58,714 nt of DNA from Pseudomonadota bacterium. Its GTDB lineage: Bacteria; Pseudomonadota; Alphaproteobacteria; Kiloniellales; JACOMY01. Where the stretch lies: contig JAKOWB010000284.1 of assembly GCA_029781795.1 (NCBI GenBank), positions 1-58,714 of the forward strand, written 5' to 3'. Made by a program: the position numbers and the translations under genes. The notes below the pieces were generated by a model, which made no database searches, was not told the origin of the DNA, and was given only the letters and a program-made list of their open reading frames with translations. Positions 57,067 through 58,714 of the stretch are shown here, piece after piece (position 1 is the stretch's first letter; each line of letters starts with the position of its first letter).

Positions 57067-57897
57067 CTAGTGGCCGAGCAGCACGCGCAGCTCCTGCGCG
57101 GTCGATTGCAGCACCGGCAGCACGCGGCCTTCAAGCTCGCGGCGCGAGACGCGCTGCGCCTGCAGGCCGCAGTTCATCGCCGCGACCACCTGGCCGCCGG
57201 TGTTCATCACCGGCACCGAGACCGAGCGCAGCCCGATCTCCAGCTCCTGGTCGACGATGCAGAAGCCGCGCTGGCGCACCTGCTCCAGCAGGCGCAGGAG
57301 CTGGCCCTTGTCGGTCACGCTCTTGTCGGTGAAGGCGCGGGGTTCCAGCGCTGCCAGCCGCCGCTGCAGCTCGGCCGGCGGCAGTTGCGCCAGCAGCACG
57401 CGGCCCATCGAGGTCCAGAAGGCCGGCAGGCGGCTGCCGACCGAGAGGCCGACCGACATGATGCGGCGGGTGGCGGCACGGGCGATGTAGACCACCTCGT
57501 CTTCGTCCAGCACGCCGGCGGAGCAGGACTCGTGCAGCTGCTCGCTGACCCGCTCCAGGAAGGGCTGGATCGCCTTGGGCAGCGAGGTGGAGGAGAGGAA
57601 GGCATAGCCGAGCGCCAGGATCTTGGGCCGCAGGAAGAAGCTGCGCCCGTCGCTGCCGGCATAGCCCAGCTTCTCCAGCGTCAGCAGGCAGCGCCGCGCG
57701 GCGGCGCGCGGCAGGCCGGAGAGGCGCGCGACCTCGGCAATGGAGAGGCGCGGCTGCTGCTCGGTGAAGGCGCGGATCACGACGAGGCCGCGGGCGAGCG
57801 AAGTCATGAAGTTGGGATCGGCCGCCTCATCCCCCGGCGACGGCGGCAGCGGTTCGGACAGTCGCTGCGGCGGGCGGGGCGGCGGCTGGTTTTCCAC
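57067..57897 (-). CDS. IclR family regulator, PcaR-like
   Basis: 276 residues from a GTG with GGAG five bases upstream. The winged helix is LSIAEVARLSGLPRAAARRCLLTLEKLGYAG in parts, preceded by SLARGLVVIRAF. The effector domain, with HESCSAGVLDEDEVVYIAR, GSRLPAFWTSMGRVLLAQL and RGFCIVDQELEIGLRSVSVPV, is typical of the PcaR/PcaU group that senses 3-oxoadipate or protocatechuate. It is divergent from a CoA-transferase gene of the 3-oxoadipate type. Operator-like palindromes lie between the two. Confidence 0.92.
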   Translation of the reverse strand: MENQPPPRPPQRLSEPLPPSPGDEAADPNFMTSLARGLVVIRAFTEQQPRLSIAEVARLSGLPRAAARRCLLTLEKLGYAGSDGRSFFLRPKILALGYAFLSSTSLPKAIQPFLERVSEQLHESCSAGVLDEDEVVYIARAATRRIMSVGLSVGSRLPAFWTSMGRVLLAQLPPAELQRRLAALEPRAFTDKSVTDKGQLLRLLEQVRQRGFCIVDQELEIGLRSVSVPVMNTGGQVVAAMNCGLQAQRVSRRELEGRVLPVLQSTAQELRVLLGH

Positions 57898-57911
57898 GGG
57901 GGCTCCGTAGG

Positions 57912-57922
57912 GCGATTATCGC
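57912..57922. promoter_or_regulatory. GCGATTATCGC palindrome before the IclR gene
   Basis: This 11-base palindrome with a central T lies 15 bases from the GTG start of the IclR gene. It resembles the GCGATAAACGC core of the second repeat at 57994. Autoregulation is likely. Confidence 0.5.
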
Positions 57923-57993
57923 GCCATAGATGCGAAGACCGCCCTTGACTTGTCAAGGCGGGGCTCTGAGACTTGTTCTATTATCAAACAGAA

Positions 57994-58008
57994 GTGCGAT
58001 AAACGCAC
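57994..58008. promoter_or_regulatory. GTGCGATAAACGCAC operator before the CoA transferase gene
   Basis: Perfect 5-bp arms (GTGCG/CGCAC) surround ATAAA, 15 bases before the CoA transferase start. It is in the same divergent region as the PcaR-like gene. The AT-rich GTTCTATTATCAAAC upstream (about 57975-57989) is a candidate promoter. Confidence 0.5.
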
Positions 58009-58023
58009 AAGTCGGGAGGTGCC

Positions 58024-58714
58024 ATGGCGGCCATCACCACGCTCAGGGAAGCGGTGACGGAGCTCGTGCGCGACGGGGATACCGTGGCGCTGGAGGGCTT
58101 CACGCACCTCATTCCCTCGGCCGCCGGCCACGAAATCATCCGCCAGGGCCGCCGCGACCTCACGTTGGTCCGCATGACCCCCGACCTGGTGTACGACCAG
58201 ATGATCGGCATGGGCACGGCGCGGAAGATGCGCTTCTCCTGGGGCGGCAATCCCGGCGTCGGCTCGCTGCACCGCTTCCGCGACGCGGTGGAGCGGGGCT
58301 GGCCGGTACCGCTGGCGGTGCAGGAGCACAGCCACGCCGACATGGCCAACGCCTATGTCGCCGGCGCGGCCAACCTGCCCTTCAGCCTGATGCGTGGCTA
58401 CGCCGGCTCGGACCTGCCGAAGTACAACGACCAGATCAGGTTCATCACCTGCCCCTTCACCGGCGAGCGCCTGGCGGCCACCCCGCCGGTGCGGCCCGAC
58501 GTCGGCATCATCCACGCGCAGCAGGCCGACCGGCGCGGCAACGTGCTGATGTGGGGCATCGTCGGCGTGCAGAAGGAGTGCGTGCTGGCCTCGCGGCGCT
58601 CCATCGTCACGGTCGAGGAGATCGTCGAGGAACTGGAAGCGCCGCCAAACGCCTGCGTGCTGCCGCGCTGGGCAATCAGCGCGGTCTGCCTGGTGCCGGG
58701 CGGCGCGCACCCCT
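58024..58714 (+). CDS. CoA transferase subunit A (3-oxoadipate CoA-transferase PcaI-like), 3' end missing
   Basis: The open frame runs from the ATG at 58024 to the window edge, giving 230 residues with no stop; family members have about 285. Its sequence includes VRDGDTVALEGFTHLIPSAAGHEIIRQGR in parts, RFSWGGNPGVGSLHRFRDAVERGWPVPL in parts, and GYAGSDLPKYND, typical of the alpha subunit of 3-oxoadipate or glutaconate-type CoA transferases. GGGAGGTGCC precedes the ATG. A beta-subunit gene probably follows beyond the window. The divergent PcaR-like regulator supports a beta-ketoadipate role. Confidence 0.88.
   Translation, partial: MAAITTLREAVTELVRDGDTVALEGFTHLIPSAAGHEIIRQGRRDLTLVRMTPDLVYDQMIGMGTARKMRFSWGGNPGVGSLHRFRDAVERGWPVPLAVQEHSHADMANAYVAGAANLPFSLMRGYAGSDLPKYNDQIRFITCPFTGERLAATPPVRPDVGIIHAQQADRRGNVLMWGIVGVQKECVLASRRSIVTVEEIVEELEAPPNACVLPRWAISAVCLVPGGAHP

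Noticed and set aside
1-58714. CRISPR arrays, insertion sequences, integrases, attachment sites
   Set aside because: No regularly spaced repeats, transposase-like proteins or tRNA-linked direct repeats were seen anywhere in the window.

Overview
The window is a very G+C-rich bacterial chromosome segment, with 56 protein-coding genes packed mostly into overlapping operons. No rRNA, tRNA, CRISPR array, insertion sequence or phage gene was seen. TRAP transporters, FCD-type GntR regulators, SMP-30 and RraA proteins, a split DhaM/HPr/EI phosphorelay and PcaI-type CoA transferase suggest an alphaproteobacterium, perhaps Rhodospirillales-like. That taxonomic call is inference from gene content. The whole window looks like accessory catabolic and transport territory with no housekeeping block.

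Region 1 (1-16.4 kb) is a catabolic module. It holds the end of an SMP-30 lactonase gene, an acyl-CoA ligase, a CitE-like lyase and a GntR regulator. Next come a maleate isomerase/arylmalonate decarboxylase-like protein and a LigI-like amidohydrolase on the minus strand. A long plus-strand run follows: PhyH dioxygenase, DenD-like dehydrogenase, RidA, TRAP dctPQM, a D-2-hydroxyacid dehydrogenase, RraA, a TauD-type dioxygenase, a PEP mutase/isocitrate lyase-family enzyme, an ABM monooxygenase and an MFS carrier. Region 2 (16.4-27.2 kb) repeats the plan: GntR, a divergent TRAP operon, GMC oxidoreductase, LLM monooxygenase, SMP-30, flavin reductase, a RibBX-like flavin-precursor enzyme, RraA and an HpcH/HpaI aldolase. 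TTGTATACGAA-like operators recur at the promoters of both regions.

Region 3 (27.2-32.6 kb) holds a minus-strand operon of two tandem ATP-grasp-like paralogues followed by a secreted HEXXH metallopeptidase. A divergent pair encodes an isopenicillin-N-synthase-like oxygenase and a LysE exporter. Region 4 (32.6-41.7 kb) looks like amine/amide catabolism. It has a GSA-aminomutase-like aminotransferase, two tandem GntR regulators, a FAD oxidase, an EutQ-like cupin, both subunits of an N,N-dimethylformamidase-like enzyme, an IclR regulator and a cyclase-family hydrolase.

Region 5 (41.7-53.8 kb) is a dihydroxyacetone-kinase system. An eleven-gene minus-strand operon runs from an ABC importer (binding protein, two permeases, a small membrane protein, two ATPases) straight into dhaL, dhaM, HPr, enzyme I and a small HTH protein. 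dhaK lies alone and convergent at the far end. An AACTAAAC element occurs upstream of dhaK, the ABC operon and a divergent amidohydrolase, suggesting one regulon. Region 6 (53.8 kb to the end) holds an aldo/keto reductase, a choline-dehydrogenase-like GMC enzyme, a host-attachment-family protein, and a PcaR-like IclR regulator divergent from a PcaI-like CoA transferase cut by the window edge.
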